A stretch of DNA of 64,000 nucleotides, taken from contig BPJM01000001.1 in the NCBI GenBank assembly GCA_026004615.1, positions 315,482 through 379,481 on the forward strand, in the 5' to 3' direction. Shown here piece by piece: positions 41,670 through 52,861 of the stretch (its first letter is position 1; each line of letters opens with the position of its first letter). The notes below the pieces were generated by a model, which made no database searches, had not been told where the DNA came from, and saw nothing but the letters and a program-made list of their open reading frames with translations. The translations under genes and the position numbers were made by a program. The stretch comes from Planctomycetota bacterium (GTDB taxonomy: Bacteria; Planctomycetota; J058; J103).

Positions 41670-44620
41670 CCCCGAGCGGTTCGGTGAGCTCGCTGGAGCG
41701 TGCGCGCGAGCTGGTCCGGCGGATCGAACACGCCGTGCAGACCGGCGCTCGCCGCCTGCCCGAGGAGGAGCTGGCCGCGCTCGCCCGCGGATATGCGGAG
41801 CTGTGCACCCTCGTCTGCGAGCGGCTGCAGCGCTGCCAGCAGTTCGCGCTGGCGGGGCTTGTGTCAGAGGCAATCGCGCTCTGCGAGTGCGCGCCGGACG
41901 GGCTCGAGCTGCTGGCCGCGCTCGACACCCCGTCGTTTGGCTCGTGGTGTGCCATCTGCACCGAATACGGGCTGGCGGTGCCGCCGGCGCTGCCGCTCGA
42001 GGCCGCGGAGCTGCTGCACCATGCCTACGCCGAACACCAGCAGATCGCGCCGCTGCTCGACGCACAGCGCCAGCTCGCGCTCGGCCGCGCACCCCTGCGC
42101 CGCCGGCTCGCGCTGTTGCGGCGCCTGCTGGCCCGCGTCTCGCAGAGCGATCCCTGGTATCCGGTGCTGGAGGAGTACGAGCAGGCGCGGCTGCAGCAGA
42201 TCGCCCATGCGCTGCAGCAGGCCGAGGCCGCGAACGATCTGGAGACCCTGCGCCAGCTCGCAGACGAACTCGGTGCGGAGCCGTGGCAGGACCGGCTGCA
42301 CGCGCCGCTCGCCGAGCAGGCCCGCCAGGCCATCCAGCGGGTCTCGGCGGCGCGCGCCGGCGCCGAACTGCAAGCGCTGTTGCCCGCGCTCGAGCGAGCC
42401 TGTGCGGCCGGGGACCTGGACGCCGCGCTCGCGCTGCGCAGCCGCTGGGACGAGCTCGCCGGGCAGACGGCGGTGCCCGCCGAGCTCGCCGCCCGCGCCA
42501 GGAGCCGCTTTGCCTGGGCCGAGCAGGCTGCGGCGGCACGCGAACAGCAGCGGCGCTTCGAGCAGGCGTGCGAGGCGCTGCGCATGGGAATCGAGAACGC
42601 GGCGCCCAGGGCCGATCTCGAAGAACTCTACCGCGAGGCGAGCTCCTCGGGGCTCGCGCTGCCCGCGGCGCTCGAACAGAGTTACCGCCAGCAGCTGGAG
42701 CGGCACGCGCGCCTGCGGCACCGCGAGCGGCGCCGCCGCGCGATCGCAGCGCTGCTCGCCCTCGGTCTGCTCGCCGCCTCCGCGATCTGGCTCACCCAGC
42801 TGCTGTTGCGCAGGCACTCGCTGCAGCGCGTGCGCCAAGAGCTCGCCGCGGCGCTGGGTCAGGATCGCCTCGAAGAGGCCAGCGCGCTGTGGCAGGCCTT
42901 GGTGAAGCGCGATCCGGATCTGGCCGTCGAGCCCGAACTCGCCCCGCTGCGGGCGCGGCTGGAGCAGGCCCAGCAGGCCGAGACCGCGCGCCGCCAGCGG
43001 TTCGAGGAGGCCTGCGAGCAGGCGCGCCAGGCGCTCGCCGGCGGGCAGGTGCCGCAGGCCGCGGGCGCGCTCGAGCGCGCCCGCGCCAGCACCCGCACTC
43101 CCCTCGAGCACCAACGGCTGGCCGCGCTGGCACAGCAGCTCGCCCTCGCCGCGCAGCGCCAGCAGGCGGAACAGCAGGCGGCCTTCGCGGCCGCACTGCG
43201 CTCGCTGCAGGACGAGGTCGCCGCGCTCGATCCCGCCGCCACGGAACGGGACATGGCGGGGTTCGCGCACCGGCTCGCCGCGCTCGAACGGCGCCACGCC
43301 GAGCTGGCCGCCCGGACCGACCTCGAGGCGGCTGCCCGCGCCGGGCTCGAGCCCATCCGGCTCCGCCTGGCGCAGCTGCGCGAGGCCTGTGAGCAGCTGC
43401 AGCGCCGCCGCGAGGCGGAGCGGGCGGCGCGCCTGGCATGGCGGCTGCTGCCGGCGGCGGCCGATCGCGTGGAACGCTACCTGGAGGCCCTGCGCGCGTT
43501 GTGCGAGCGCTACCCCGACACCGAGCCCGCCGGCGTGCTGCTCCAGGTCCTGGCGCACGCCGAAGCGTGGCGGGCGGCCGAGGCCTGGTTCGACGCGGTC
43601 GCTCCGTGGGCCGCGCTGCCAGCTCCGCCGCCTGCCGGCGCCGCACGCGAGTGCGCCGAAGCGCTCCACGCCTACCTGGAGCGCCATCCCGGCGGGCCAT
43701 GGGCCGAGCAGGCCCGCACGATCGCAGCCTACTACGACCGGCTCGCCGCGATCGCCGCCCGGCGCTTCGAGCGCTTCGCTGCGGTACGCGAGCTGCTCAA
43801 TCTCCCCCTGATCGCCTCGACGCGGGTGATCATCGACCGCGCGAGCGGCAAGCGCTACCTTCTGCCGCCGGACGCACGCCCGGTCGAGTTCGGCGACTTC
43901 GTCTCGGTCCCGGTCCTGCGGACGACGGACCTGCGGCGGAGCGAGCGGGTGCGCCTGCCGAAGGCGCAGATCGAGGGCCCCCATCCCAGTCCGCAGGCGG
44001 AACTCGCCCTGCAGCTGCACCGGGTGCTGGATGCCTATCGCCCCGCTCAGGAACCGACCTTCTGGCTCCGCTTCGCGCAGCAGATCGCCGGGGCCGAGCA
44101 GGTCGACCCGGTGCTGCGCGCCGCCCTGCTCGCCCGCATCCTGCCGTATGCCGCCGAAGACACCTGGGGCGCGGAGCGACAGATCGCCGAATGGGTGGCC
44201 GCCCTCGCCCAGCGCCAGGTCGTCGACTGGCCCGATCCCGACGACGTCGAGGCGGAGTTCGAACGCAGGCGCATGCAGTCGGCGCTCTCCGGCCTGGACT
44301 TCGCCGGCGCGCTCGCTCGTGCCCGGGCGGCGCAACAGCAGGTGCTGGAGCTGGTGGAGAGCAGCTTCGTGCGCGTGCTCGGGCGCGGGGTGCTGATGCG
44401 CGCCCCGGACCGCACGGCGTGGACGCTCGCGGGCGGTCCGGATCCGCTGCCGGCCGGCGCGCGGCTGCTCGCGGTCGTGCAGGAGCAACAGGGCCCACGC
44501 GCGGTGTGGCTCGGGGCAGTGGCGGCCGAGGGGCGTCGCCTGCAGACGCCGCCGCCACCGCCGCTGACCGAGGGCTGGTTGCTCTTTCTGTGCGCCGCGC
44601 CCGTGGAACAGCAGCGATAG
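41657..44620 (+). CDS. Large coiled-coil membrane protein of the GTPase/GAP1 operon
   Basis: A 987-residue protein, not recognised as a known family. ATG 41657 overlaps the GAP1 stop by 13 bases. Residues 1-360 are almost wholly helical with heptad-like Leu/Ala/Gln/Glu/Arg patterns. A transmembrane helix lies at about 364-387 (AIAALLALGLLAASAIWLTQ). Residues 390-650 are a second long coiled coil (e.g. RRQRFEEACEQARQALAGGQ). Residues 700-987 appear globular (LNLPLIASTRVIIDRASGKR, FGDFVSVPVLRTTDLRRSER, PTFWLRFAQQIAGAEQVDPV). No frame break in nearly 3 kb. Probably a structural or tethering partner of the GTPase complex. Confidence 0.8.
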   Translation: MQAVTPSGSVSSLERARELVRRIEHAVQTGARRLPEEELAALARGYAELCTLVCERLQRCQQFALAGLVSEAIALCECAPDGLELLAALDTPSFGSWCAICTEYGLAVPPALPLEAAELLHHAYAEHQQIAPLLDAQRQLALGRAPLRRRLALLRRLLARVSQSDPWYPVLEEYEQARLQQIAHALQQAEAANDLETLRQLADELGAEPWQDRLHAPLAEQARQAIQRVSAARAGAELQALLPALERACAAGDLDAALALRSRWDELAGQTAVPAELAARARSRFAWAEQAAAAREQQRRFEQACEALRMGIENAAPRADLEELYREASSSGLALPAALEQSYRQQLERHARLRHRERRRRAIAALLALGLLAASAIWLTQLLLRRHSLQRVRQELAAALGQDRLEEASALWQALVKRDPDLAVEPELAPLRARLEQAQQAETARRQRFEEACEQARQALAGGQVPQAAGALERARASTRTPLEHQRLAALAQQLALAAQRQQAEQQAAFAAALRSLQDEVAALDPAATERDMAGFAHRLAALERRHAELAARTDLEAAARAGLEPIRLRLAQLREACEQLQRRREAERAARLAWRLLPAAADRVERYLEALRALCERYPDTEPAGVLLQVLAHAEAWRAAEAWFDAVAPWAALPAPPPAGAARECAEALHAYLERHPGGPWAEQARTIAAYYDRLAAIAARRFERFAAVRELLNLPLIASTRVIIDRASGKRYLLPPDARPVEFGDFVSVPVLRTTDLRRSERVRLPKAQIEGPHPSPQAELALQLHRVLDAYRPAQEPTFWLRFAQQIAGAEQVDPVLRAALLARILPYAAEDTWGAERQIAEWVAALAQRQVVDWPDPDDVEAEFERRRMQSALSGLDFAGALARARAAQQQVLELVESSFVRVLGRGVLMRAPDRTAWTLAGGPDPLPAGARLLAVVQEQQGPRAVWLGAVAAEGRRLQTPPPPPLTEGWLLFLCAAPVEQQR

Positions 44621-44631
44621 AGGAGCTGGCC

Positions 44632-45831
44632 ATGCCGGAGAAGTACTACGTCCGCTGGCGCGGGCGGGTGCAGGGACCGTTCACCATGGCGCAGTTGCAG
44701 ACCCTGCGCGCACGGCGCCTGCTCTCGCGCGCCCACCAGCTCTCGACCGATCGGCGGCACTGGATGCCCGCCGGGCAGTTCGCGGAGCTGTTCTCGCCTG
44801 CACAGCCGCCCGCCCCGGAGCCGGCTGCTGCGGCGAGCGCGGCGGCCGCGCCCGCAGCCGAGCAGCTCGCACCGGGCGCCGCGCCTGCGGGCGAGCGCCC
44901 GGACTGCCCGGAGCTCGGTGTGCCCGCGATGACACCCCTGCGCCCCAGCGGAGGACTCGGGCGCGATCCACGGGAACGGAGCTGGCGAGCCGGCTCGAGC
45001 GTGGCGCACCAGCGCCTGCAGGGTGTCGCACTGCTCGGAGCCATCGCCTACGGCCTGGGCAGCGGCCTGACCGCGATCCTCCTGGCCCCGGCGGCTCCGG
45101 AGGCCGACTGGGTCCCCGCCCTGCAGAGGATCGGTGTCCTGAACGTCCTCTTCGGCGTTGCGATCGCGATCCTTCTTCTCGTGGCGCAGCCCCCCGCGCG
45201 GTGGAGCGTCGCGGTTGTGATCTGTGGCACGTCGCTGCTCCTGACGCCGCTGTTGATCTCCCTCGCGATCCCGATGGTGGCGGAGCCGATCTGGCAGAGC
45301 ACCGCACGCGCTGCGCTGTGGTTCGCGCTCCTCGCCCTGCTGCTCGCGCTCGTCGTGCAGATCGGGCTGTGGACCGGGATCGGATTGCTGTGGATCGCAC
45401 CCGCGCACGAGGCGTCACGACTCCTCACCGGCATCAGCGGGTGCGTCGGTCTGGCGCTGGGCGTGCTCGCCCTCGCGCTGAGCGAGCTCGCGCGCGCGGT
45501 TCCGGTGGCGGCGGCCAGCGCCGGCCCCGCGCTCGAGCTCGTGCTGTATCTGATCGTACTGCTGCTGGCCGCGCTCTGTCTGTCGCCCCGCGCCGCGGCC
45601 GCCCTGCGCGCGCCGCTCACCGTGCTCGCCGCCATCGCCACCGCGGTGTCGATCCTCGGCGGCGCCGTGGACACCCAGAGCCTCGAGGGCTCGCGCGCCC
45701 TGTCGTGGGCGATCCTGCTCGCCGGCCTGGGGTGGAACGTCACGGCCTGCGTTGCGCTGATCGGCTGGATCCACTGGCGGCTCGTGGCGGCCGTGCCGCC
45801 CGCACGGCGAGCCCTGCCGCCCGCGGGCTGA
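44632..45831 (+). CDS. GYF_2-domain multi-pass membrane protein
   Basis: A 399-residue protein closing the GTPase/GAP1 unit. ATG 44632 follows AGAGGAG, 11 bases after the coiled-coil stop. Residues 4-50 form a GYF_2 domain (KYYVRWRGRVQGPFTMAQLQ, DRRHWMPAGQFAEL), a small fold that usually binds proline-rich peptides. A Pro/Ala linker leads to at least seven hydrophobic segments in residues 120-390, e.g. GVALLGAIAYGLGSGLTAIL, VLNVLFGVAIAILLL, WFALLALLLALVVQIGLW and SWAILLAGLGWNVTACVALI. The Pro-rich tail of the GTPase is a possible ligand of the GYF domain (inference). Confidence 0.8.
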   Translation: MPEKYYVRWRGRVQGPFTMAQLQTLRARRLLSRAHQLSTDRRHWMPAGQFAELFSPAQPPAPEPAAAASAAAAPAAEQLAPGAAPAGERPDCPELGVPAMTPLRPSGGLGRDPRERSWRAGSSVAHQRLQGVALLGAIAYGLGSGLTAILLAPAAPEADWVPALQRIGVLNVLFGVAIAILLLVAQPPARWSVAVVICGTSLLLTPLLISLAIPMVAEPIWQSTARAALWFALLALLLALVVQIGLWTGIGLLWIAPAHEASRLLTGISGCVGLALGVLALALSELARAVPVAAASAGPALELVLYLIVLLLAALCLSPRAAAALRAPLTVLAAIATAVSILGGAVDTQSLEGSRALSWAILLAGLGWNVTACVALIGWIHWRLVAAVPPARRALPPAG

Positions 45832-45896
45832 GGGCCGGCCCCAGCAGGGGCTCGGCATGGCCGCGGGCCCGCACCGGGCCGCCGCGCGCTCGCGCC

Positions 45897-47858
<1,962 letters not shown>

Positions 47859-48082
47859 GGCAGTCCTCCGCTGGCGCCCTGCTGGCGGCTGCGCGCGAGC
47901 CGCACCGCGCCGATCATGCGGCCGTGCCGCGCGCGGTGTCAAGCGCGCTCGCCCGGCGCGCCCCGCTCCGGCAGACCCGCCGCTGGTCACCCCGCGCACC
48001 GCAGCGCTATCATGGAGATCGCGCGCGGGGCCGCCGCCCTCCCGCGGCTGCACGGCGCGCACGAGCGCGGAGAACCGTCCCC

Positions 48083-48991
48083 ATGGCCCGCTCTGCCCCT
48101 GCTGGCACCCGCTATCGCGCCGGCCACCGGCTCGATCCCCAGAGCCCCGTGCTGCGGCTGTGGCACAAGGCCAAGCAGCTCGGGACCTGGGATCCGCGCT
48201 CGCTCGACTTCCGCCGCGATGCCGCGCACTGGCAGGAGCGCACCGAGCGGGAACAGGACGCGACACTACGCCTGCTGGCGCTGTTCCTCGGCGGGGAGGA
48301 GTCGGTGGCGCTCGACCTGGTCCCCTTGATCTGGGCCGTCGCCCGCGAGGGCCGGCTCGAGGAGGAGATGTTCCTGGCGGCGTTTCTGTGGGAGGAGGCC
48401 AAGCACGTCGAGGCGTTCCACCGCTTCCTGGACGAGGTCACCGGCGAGCCAGGCGATCTCGGCCGCTATTTCACCCCGAGCTACCAGCGGCTGTTCGGCG
48501 AGGAGCTGCCGCGCGCGATGGGGCAGCTGCTCGCCGATCCCTCACCGCCCGCGCAGGCCGAGGCCTCGGTGACCTACCACATGTTCGTCGAGGGCGTGCT
48601 GGCCGAGACCGGCTACCACGCGTTTTTTGAGGCGCTGACGCGCCAGGGGCTCTTTCCCGGACTGCGCGAGATGATCACGCTGGTCCAGCGCGATGAATCG
48701 CGCCACATCGCCTACGGGGTGCACCTGCTGTCCCGGCTGGTGGCCGAGCACGGCGACCCGGTATGGGCGGCCATCGAGCGCCGCATGCACGAGCTGTTGC
48801 CGCTCGCGCATGGACTGATCGTCGAGAGCCTGAGCCCGTATGGGGATGACATCCCCTACGGCCTCGATCTGCAGACCTACCTCACCATCGCGCAGCAGCA
48901 GTTCGAGCGGCGCTACCGCCGCATCGAGCGCGCCCGGCGCCAGACGCTGGCCGAGATCGACCAGCTCGCGCTCGAGGGCGAGGAGCTCTGA
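48083..48991 (+). CDS. R2-like ligand-binding oxidase (R2lox type)
   Basis: A 302-residue ferritin-fold dimetal oxidase, related to ribonucleotide reductase R2 but of the R2lox class, which carries a Mn/Fe site and binds a fatty acid. Metal ligands are visible: Glu72 in [10 protein letters not shown], Glu105 and His108 in [14 protein letters not shown], Glu170 in [15 protein letters not shown], Glu205 and His208 in [13 protein letters not shown]. Val75 (three after Glu72) and Tyr165 (five before Glu170) sit where R2lox proteins form the Val-Tyr ether cross-link. ATG 48083 is chosen; upstream codons in frame are Arg-rich noise. It heads a run of plus-strand genes including an epoxide-hydrolase-like enzyme and an enoyl-CoA hydratase and diverges from acsA. 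Confidence 0.87.
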   Translation: MARSAPAGTRYRAGHRLDPQSPVLRLWHKAKQLGTWDPRSLDFRRDAAHWQERTEREQDATLRLLALFLGGEESVALDLVPLIWAVAREGRLEEEMFLAAFLWEEAKHVEAFHRFLDEVTGEPGDLGRYFTPSYQRLFGEELPRAMGQLLADPSPPAQAEASVTYHMFVEGVLAETGYHAFFEALTRQGLFPGLREMITLVQRDESRHIAYGVHLLSRLVAEHGDPVWAAIERRMHELLPLAHGLIVESLSPYGDDIPYGLDLQTYLTIAQQQFERRYRRIERARRQTLAEIDQLALEGEEL

Positions 48992-49006
48992 GGGGGAGGA
49001 ACGGCG

Positions 49007-49939
49007 ATGCCGGCGAGTACGGCGACGAGCACGAGCACGGCCGCGATCCGCCACAGCTACGTGCAGGCGAACGGGATCCGCTTCCACCTGGCGCTGGCGG
49101 GCGAGGACAGGCCCGCCGCCCCGCTGGTGCTCATGCTCCACGGCTTTCCCGAGTGCTGGTACTCCTGGCGCCACCAGCTGGCCGCCCTCGGCGCGCACGC
49201 GCTGTGCGCCGCCCCCGATCTGCGCGGCTACGGCGAGACCGACAAGCCGCGCCGCGGCTACGATCTGGATACGCTCGCCGCGGATGCGGCGGCGCTGATC
49301 CGCGCGCTGGGGCGCGAGCGGGCGGTGGTGGTGGGCCACGACTGGGGCGGAGCGATCGCGCTCCACCTGGCCGAGCGCCACCCCGAGCACATCGAGCGGC
49401 TGTGCCTGCTCAACGCGGTCGCCGCCGACGATCTGGCCGCCGCCATCTTCCGCCGGCCGGCGCAGCTGCGCCGCTCCTGGTACATCCTGTCCTTCGCGCT
49501 GCCGCTGTTGCCGGAGCGGCGGCTGAGCCGGCAGGAATGCGCGATCGTGCCGCGCATCCTGCTCGCCGGGGCGCGGCGCCGGGAGGCGTTCACGCGCGAG
49601 GACCTGGAGGTGTTCCGGCGCGCGCTCGCCCGCCCCGGCGCGGTGCGCGCCGCGCTGGCCTACTACCGCACCGGCATGGTGCAGCAGCTGCGCCGGCCCT
49701 GGCGGCTGTGGCGCCTGGTGCTGCGCCCCGCGGCCGCCATCCGGCCGCTCGCCGTACCGGGGCTGGTGCTGTGGGGCCGGGACGATCCGTTCCTGGGTGT
49801 GGAGCTGCTCGATGACCTGCGGGCGCGCTTCGCAGGACCGCTGACCATCCGGCTGCTGGAGCGGTGCGGGCACTGGACCCAGCAGGAGGCGGCCGCAGAG
49901 GTCAACCGCGAGCTCCAAGCGTTCGTGCAGGGCCGCTGA
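49007..49939 (+). CDS. Alpha/beta hydrolase, epoxide hydrolase/haloalkane dehalogenase-like
   Basis: A 310-residue alpha/beta hydrolase. ATG 49007 follows GGGGGAGGAAC, 15 bases after the R2lox stop. The oxyanion motif is LMLHGFPECWYSWRHQ, the nucleophile elbow VVGHDWGGAIALHLAERHPE has Asp, as in epoxide hydrolases and dehalogenases, and the catalytic His lies in LERCGHWTQQEA. DLRGYGETDKP is typical of soluble epoxide hydrolases. An acid near WGRDDPFLG completes the triad. The substrate is unknown; the neighbour R2lox raises the possibility of processing an oxidised lipid. Confidence 0.82.
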   Translation: MPASTATSTSTAAIRHSYVQANGIRFHLALAGEDRPAAPLVLMLHGFPECWYSWRHQLAALGAHALCAAPDLRGYGETDKPRRGYDLDTLAADAAALIRALGRERAVVVGHDWGGAIALHLAERHPEHIERLCLLNAVAADDLAAAIFRRPAQLRRSWYILSFALPLLPERRLSRQECAIVPRILLAGARRREAFTREDLEVFRRALARPGAVRAALAYYRTGMVQQLRRPWRLWRLVLRPAAAIRPLAVPGLVLWGRDDPFLGVELLDDLRARFAGPLTIRLLERCGHWTQQEAAAEVNRELQAFVQGR

Positions 49940-50059
49940 GCGGCGGCGCGCCGCGGCTCGCCGCGCAGCCAGGATGGCTCGCCCGCCCGCGCCGGACTCG
50001 ATGCGCCGCCGCCCCCTCGGATACACTCCAGCTCGACCCTGCAGACAAGGAGGGCGCTC

Positions 50060-50839
50060 ATGGAGCCCGATGAGGTCCAGCTCGCGATCGACGAGCACGT
50101 GGCCACGATCACCATCGCGCGCGAGCGCCAGCGCAACGCCCTCAACTACGAGGTGCTGAAGCTGCTCATGCGCCGGCTGGACGAGGCGGATCACGACCCG
50201 AACGTCTCGGTGGTGGTGCTGACCGGCGCCGGCAGCACCTTCAGCGCCGGCGGGGACCTGTCGGCGATCCAGGGCGGCACCGTGCTGGCCATGCACGAGG
50301 GCCGGCACTTCTACATCGACGTGCTGCGGCGGCTGCTGCGCTTCCCCAAGCCGACGGTGGCACGCGTCAACGGGCATGCGCTGGGCGGCGGGCTGGGCCT
50401 GGTGCTGGCCTGCGACCTCAGCGTCGCCAGCGAGCAGGCCGAGCTCGGCACCCCCGAGATCCACCTCGGGCTGTTCCCGATGATGATCCTGCCGCTCATC
50501 TTCCGCCACGCCAACCACCGCCAGCGGGCGCTCGAGATGGTGCTCACCGGCCAGCGGCTGCGCGCCGCCGAGGCCCACGCGCTCGGCCTGGTCGGCCGGG
50601 TGGTGCCGCCCGAGCAGCTCGACCAGGCGGTCGCCGAGCTGACCGGCCGGCTGCTCGCCCAGTCCCCCTCCGCGCTGTTCCTGGGCCGCCGGGCGTATCA
50701 GGTCATGAGCGAGTTGCCGCTCGATGGAGCGCTCGATTATCTGGCCTGCATGCTCACGATCAACACCATGACCGAGGACGCCGCCGAGGGCATCGGGGCC
50801 TTCTTGGAGAAACGACTCCCGCAGTGGAAGGGCAGCTGA
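50060..50839 (+). CDS. Enoyl-CoA hydratase/isomerase family protein
   Basis: A 259-residue crotonase-fold protein. ATG 50060 follows AAGGAGGGCGCTC. The oxyanion-hole segments are TFSAGGDLSAIQGG and VNGHALGGGLGLVLACDLSV. GTPEIHLGLFPMMI has Glu at one catalytic position typical of enoyl-CoA hydratases; a second acid is less clear because GLFPMM replaces the usual G-x-x-P-G-x-G. Reaction not certain; hydratase or isomerase of beta-oxidation is the default. It lies 120 bases after the alpha/beta hydrolase. Confidence 0.82.
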   Translation: MEPDEVQLAIDEHVATITIARERQRNALNYEVLKLLMRRLDEADHDPNVSVVVLTGAGSTFSAGGDLSAIQGGTVLAMHEGRHFYIDVLRRLLRFPKPTVARVNGHALGGGLGLVLACDLSVASEQAELGTPEIHLGLFPMMILPLIFRHANHRQRALEMVLTGQRLRAAEAHALGLVGRVVPPEQLDQAVAELTGRLLAQSPSALFLGRRAYQVMSELPLDGALDYLACMLTINTMTEDAAEGIGAFLEKRLPQWKGS

Positions 50840-50840
50840 G

Positions 50841-51413
50841 ATGCACCCCTGGCACGACGTCGCCTGGGAGGAGGAGCTGCTCGCCGAGCGGTTCCCGGTC
50901 ATCATCGAGGTCCCGCGCGGCAGCAAGAACAAGTACGAGCTGGACAAGGCCACGGGGCTGCTCCGCCTCGACCGCGTGCTCTATAGCGCCGTGCACTACC
51001 CGGCCAACTACGGGTTCGTACCCCGCACCTACTGCGAGGACGGCGATCCGCTCGATGTGCTGGTGCTCGGCCAGGAGCCGGTGCTGCCGCTGACCATCGT
51101 GGAGGCGCGCGCGATCGGCCTCATGCGCATGCGCGACGAGAAGGGCCTGGACGACAAGCTGCTGGCGGTCAGCATCCACGACCCGGCGGTCGCGGACTAT
51201 CGCCATCACCGCGAGCTGCCCCCGCACACCCTGCGCGAGATCCGCCGCTTCTTCCAGGACTACAAGGTGCTGGAGAACAAGCAGGTGGAGGTGGAGGAGT
51301 TCCAGTCGCCCGCGGACGCACTCGCGGTGCTGCGCCAGGCGCTGGCGGACTACCGCGCGCTCCGAGCCGGCGGGCCCGGCTCGCCGGCGGACCCGACAGC
51401 CGGCGGGCGATAG
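50841..51413 (+). CDS. ppa: Inorganic pyrophosphatase (family I)
   Basis: A 190-residue soluble pyrophosphatase hydrolysing PPi with magnesium. VIIEVPRGSKNKYELDKATG, SAVHYPANYGFVPRTYCEDG and the metal-binding EDGDPLDVLVLGQE are characteristic; VSIHDPAV and KQVEVEEF follow. ATG 50841 starts two bases after the last base of the preceding stop, so the two genes are cotranscribed. A hydrophilic Gly/Pro tail of about 20 residues is extra. Confidence 0.95.
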   Translation: MHPWHDVAWEEELLAERFPVIIEVPRGSKNKYELDKATGLLRLDRVLYSAVHYPANYGFVPRTYCEDGDPLDVLVLGQEPVLPLTIVEARAIGLMRMRDEKGLDDKLLAVSIHDPAVADYRHHRELPPHTLREIRRFFQDYKVLENKQVEVEEFQSPADALAVLRQALADYRALRAGGPGSPADPTAGGR

Positions 51414-51423
51414 GAGACAGGGT

Positions 51424-52839
51424 ATGTTCCTCTACCAGCGCTACGTGCCCGGGCTCGCCGCCTATTCCTACCTGGTGGGCGATGAGCGGGCGGGACTGTG
51501 CGTGGTCATCGACCCGGTGCGCGACGTCGAGCCTTACCTGGAGGCGGCGGCCCGCGAGGGCCTGCGCCTCGCGCACGCCTGCGAGACCCACGTCCACGCC
51601 GACTTCGTCAGCGGCGCCGCCGAGCTCAAGGCGCGGCTCGGTGCCGCGCTCACCGTGCACTGCTCGGGGCTCGGCGGCCCGAGCTGGACCCCACCCTACG
51701 CCGATCATCTCGTCGCCGACGGAGACGGCTTCCCGCTCGGACAACTACGCCTGCAGGCGCTGCACACCCCGGGCCACACCCCCGAGCACGTGAGCTGGGC
51801 GGTCTACGACACCGAGCGGAGCGCCGAGGTGCCGTGGCTGCTGCTGAGCGGCGACTTCCTGTTCGTGGGCGACGTCGGCCGGCCCGATCTGCTCGGCGAG
51901 CAGGCGCAGCGCGAGCTGGCGGCGCAGCTCCACCAGAGTCTGTTCGAGCGCATCGCCGGGCTGCCCGACTTCGTCGAGATCTATCCGGCGCACGGCGCCG
52001 GCTCGCTGTGCGGCAAGGCGCTCGGCGCGCGCGGGCAGAGCACGCTCGGCTTCGAGCGCCGCTTCAGCCCCGCCTTCGAGCGGCTCGAGCCCGCGCGCTG
52101 GACGGCGCAGCTGCTCGCGGGCATGCCGCCCGCCCCGCCGTACTTCCAGCGCATGAAGCGGATCAACGCCGCGGGCCCGCGCGTGTTCGGCGGCGCCCGG
52201 CCCTGGCGGCGCGCGGTGCCGCTCGCCGAGGCCCGCGCGCACATCGAGCGCGGCGGGCTGGTGCTCGATGTCCGCGACAAGGAGGCGTTCGCCGCCGCCC
52301 ACATCCCGGGCGCCATCAGCATCCCCCACGGCCCGAACCTGGCGGTGTGGGCCGGCTGGGTGCTGCCCTACGACACGCCGCTGCTGCTCGTGCTCCACGA
52401 GCCCGAGCAGCTCGACGAGGTGGCGGTCGCGCTGTGGCGGATCGGCTTCGACGAGATCATCGGCTACCTGGAGGGAGGGCTGGCCGCCTGGGAAGAGGCC
52501 GGGCTGCCGCTCGCGCGCACCGAGACCATCGGGGTGCACGAGCTTGCGGCCCGCCTGGAGGAGGGCGGCGGCGCCGCACCGCCCCTGGTGCTGGACGTGC
52601 GGACGGAGGCCGAGTGGCAGGCGGGCCACGTCCGCGGCGCGCTGCACATCCATGCGGGGCTCGTGCCCGAGCGGCTGGGGGAGCTGCCGCGCGAGCGCGC
52701 GCTGGCGGTCATGTGCGGCAGCGGCTACCGGGCCAGCATCGCCGCCTCGCTGCTGGAGCGCGCTGGATACCACCGGCTGCTGGTGGTGCTCGGAGGCATG
52801 GCGGCCTGGCAGGGCGCGGGGCTGCCGCTGGTGCGGTGA
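51424..52839 (+). CDS. Persulfide-dioxygenase-like metallo-beta-lactamase fold fused to two rhodanese domains
   Basis: 471 residues. ATG 51424 follows GGAGACAGGGT. The N-terminal domain (1 to about 235) has CETHVHADFVSGAAEL, where Phe replaces the last His of HxHxDH as in the persulfide-dioxygenase-like subgroup, then LHTPGHTPEHVSW, LLSGDFLFVGDVGRPDL and EIYPAHGAGSLCG. Rhodanese domain 1 (about 265-365: LVLDVRDKEAFAAAHIPGAI) has no Cys at its active loop (LLLVLHEPEQ), so it is probably structural. Rhodanese domain 2 (about 375-470: LVLDVRTEAEWQAGHVRGAL) keeps the active Cys in AVMCGSGYRASI. Likely oxidises glutathione persulfide or handles sulfane sulfur. It lies 10 bases after ppa. Confidence 0.88.
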   Translation: MFLYQRYVPGLAAYSYLVGDERAGLCVVIDPVRDVEPYLEAAAREGLRLAHACETHVHADFVSGAAELKARLGAALTVHCSGLGGPSWTPPYADHLVADGDGFPLGQLRLQALHTPGHTPEHVSWAVYDTERSAEVPWLLLSGDFLFVGDVGRPDLLGEQAQRELAAQLHQSLFERIAGLPDFVEIYPAHGAGSLCGKALGARGQSTLGFERRFSPAFERLEPARWTAQLLAGMPPAPPYFQRMKRINAAGPRVFGGARPWRRAVPLAEARAHIERGGLVLDVRDKEAFAAAHIPGAISIPHGPNLAVWAGWVLPYDTPLLLVLHEPEQLDEVAVALWRIGFDEIIGYLEGGLAAWEEAGLPLARTETIGVHELAARLEEGGGAAPPLVLDVRTEAEWQAGHVRGALHIHAGLVPERLGELPRERALAVMCGSGYRASIAASLLERAGYHRLLVVLGGMAAWQGAGLPLVR

Positions 52840-52861
52840 GCAGCGCGCGCGGCAGGCCCCC

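Noticed and set aside
37220..45831. A phage-defence island with classical effectors
   Set aside because: No nuclease, integrase, transposase or tRNA attachment site is seen nearby, and composition matches the flanks; a signalling role is equally likely.
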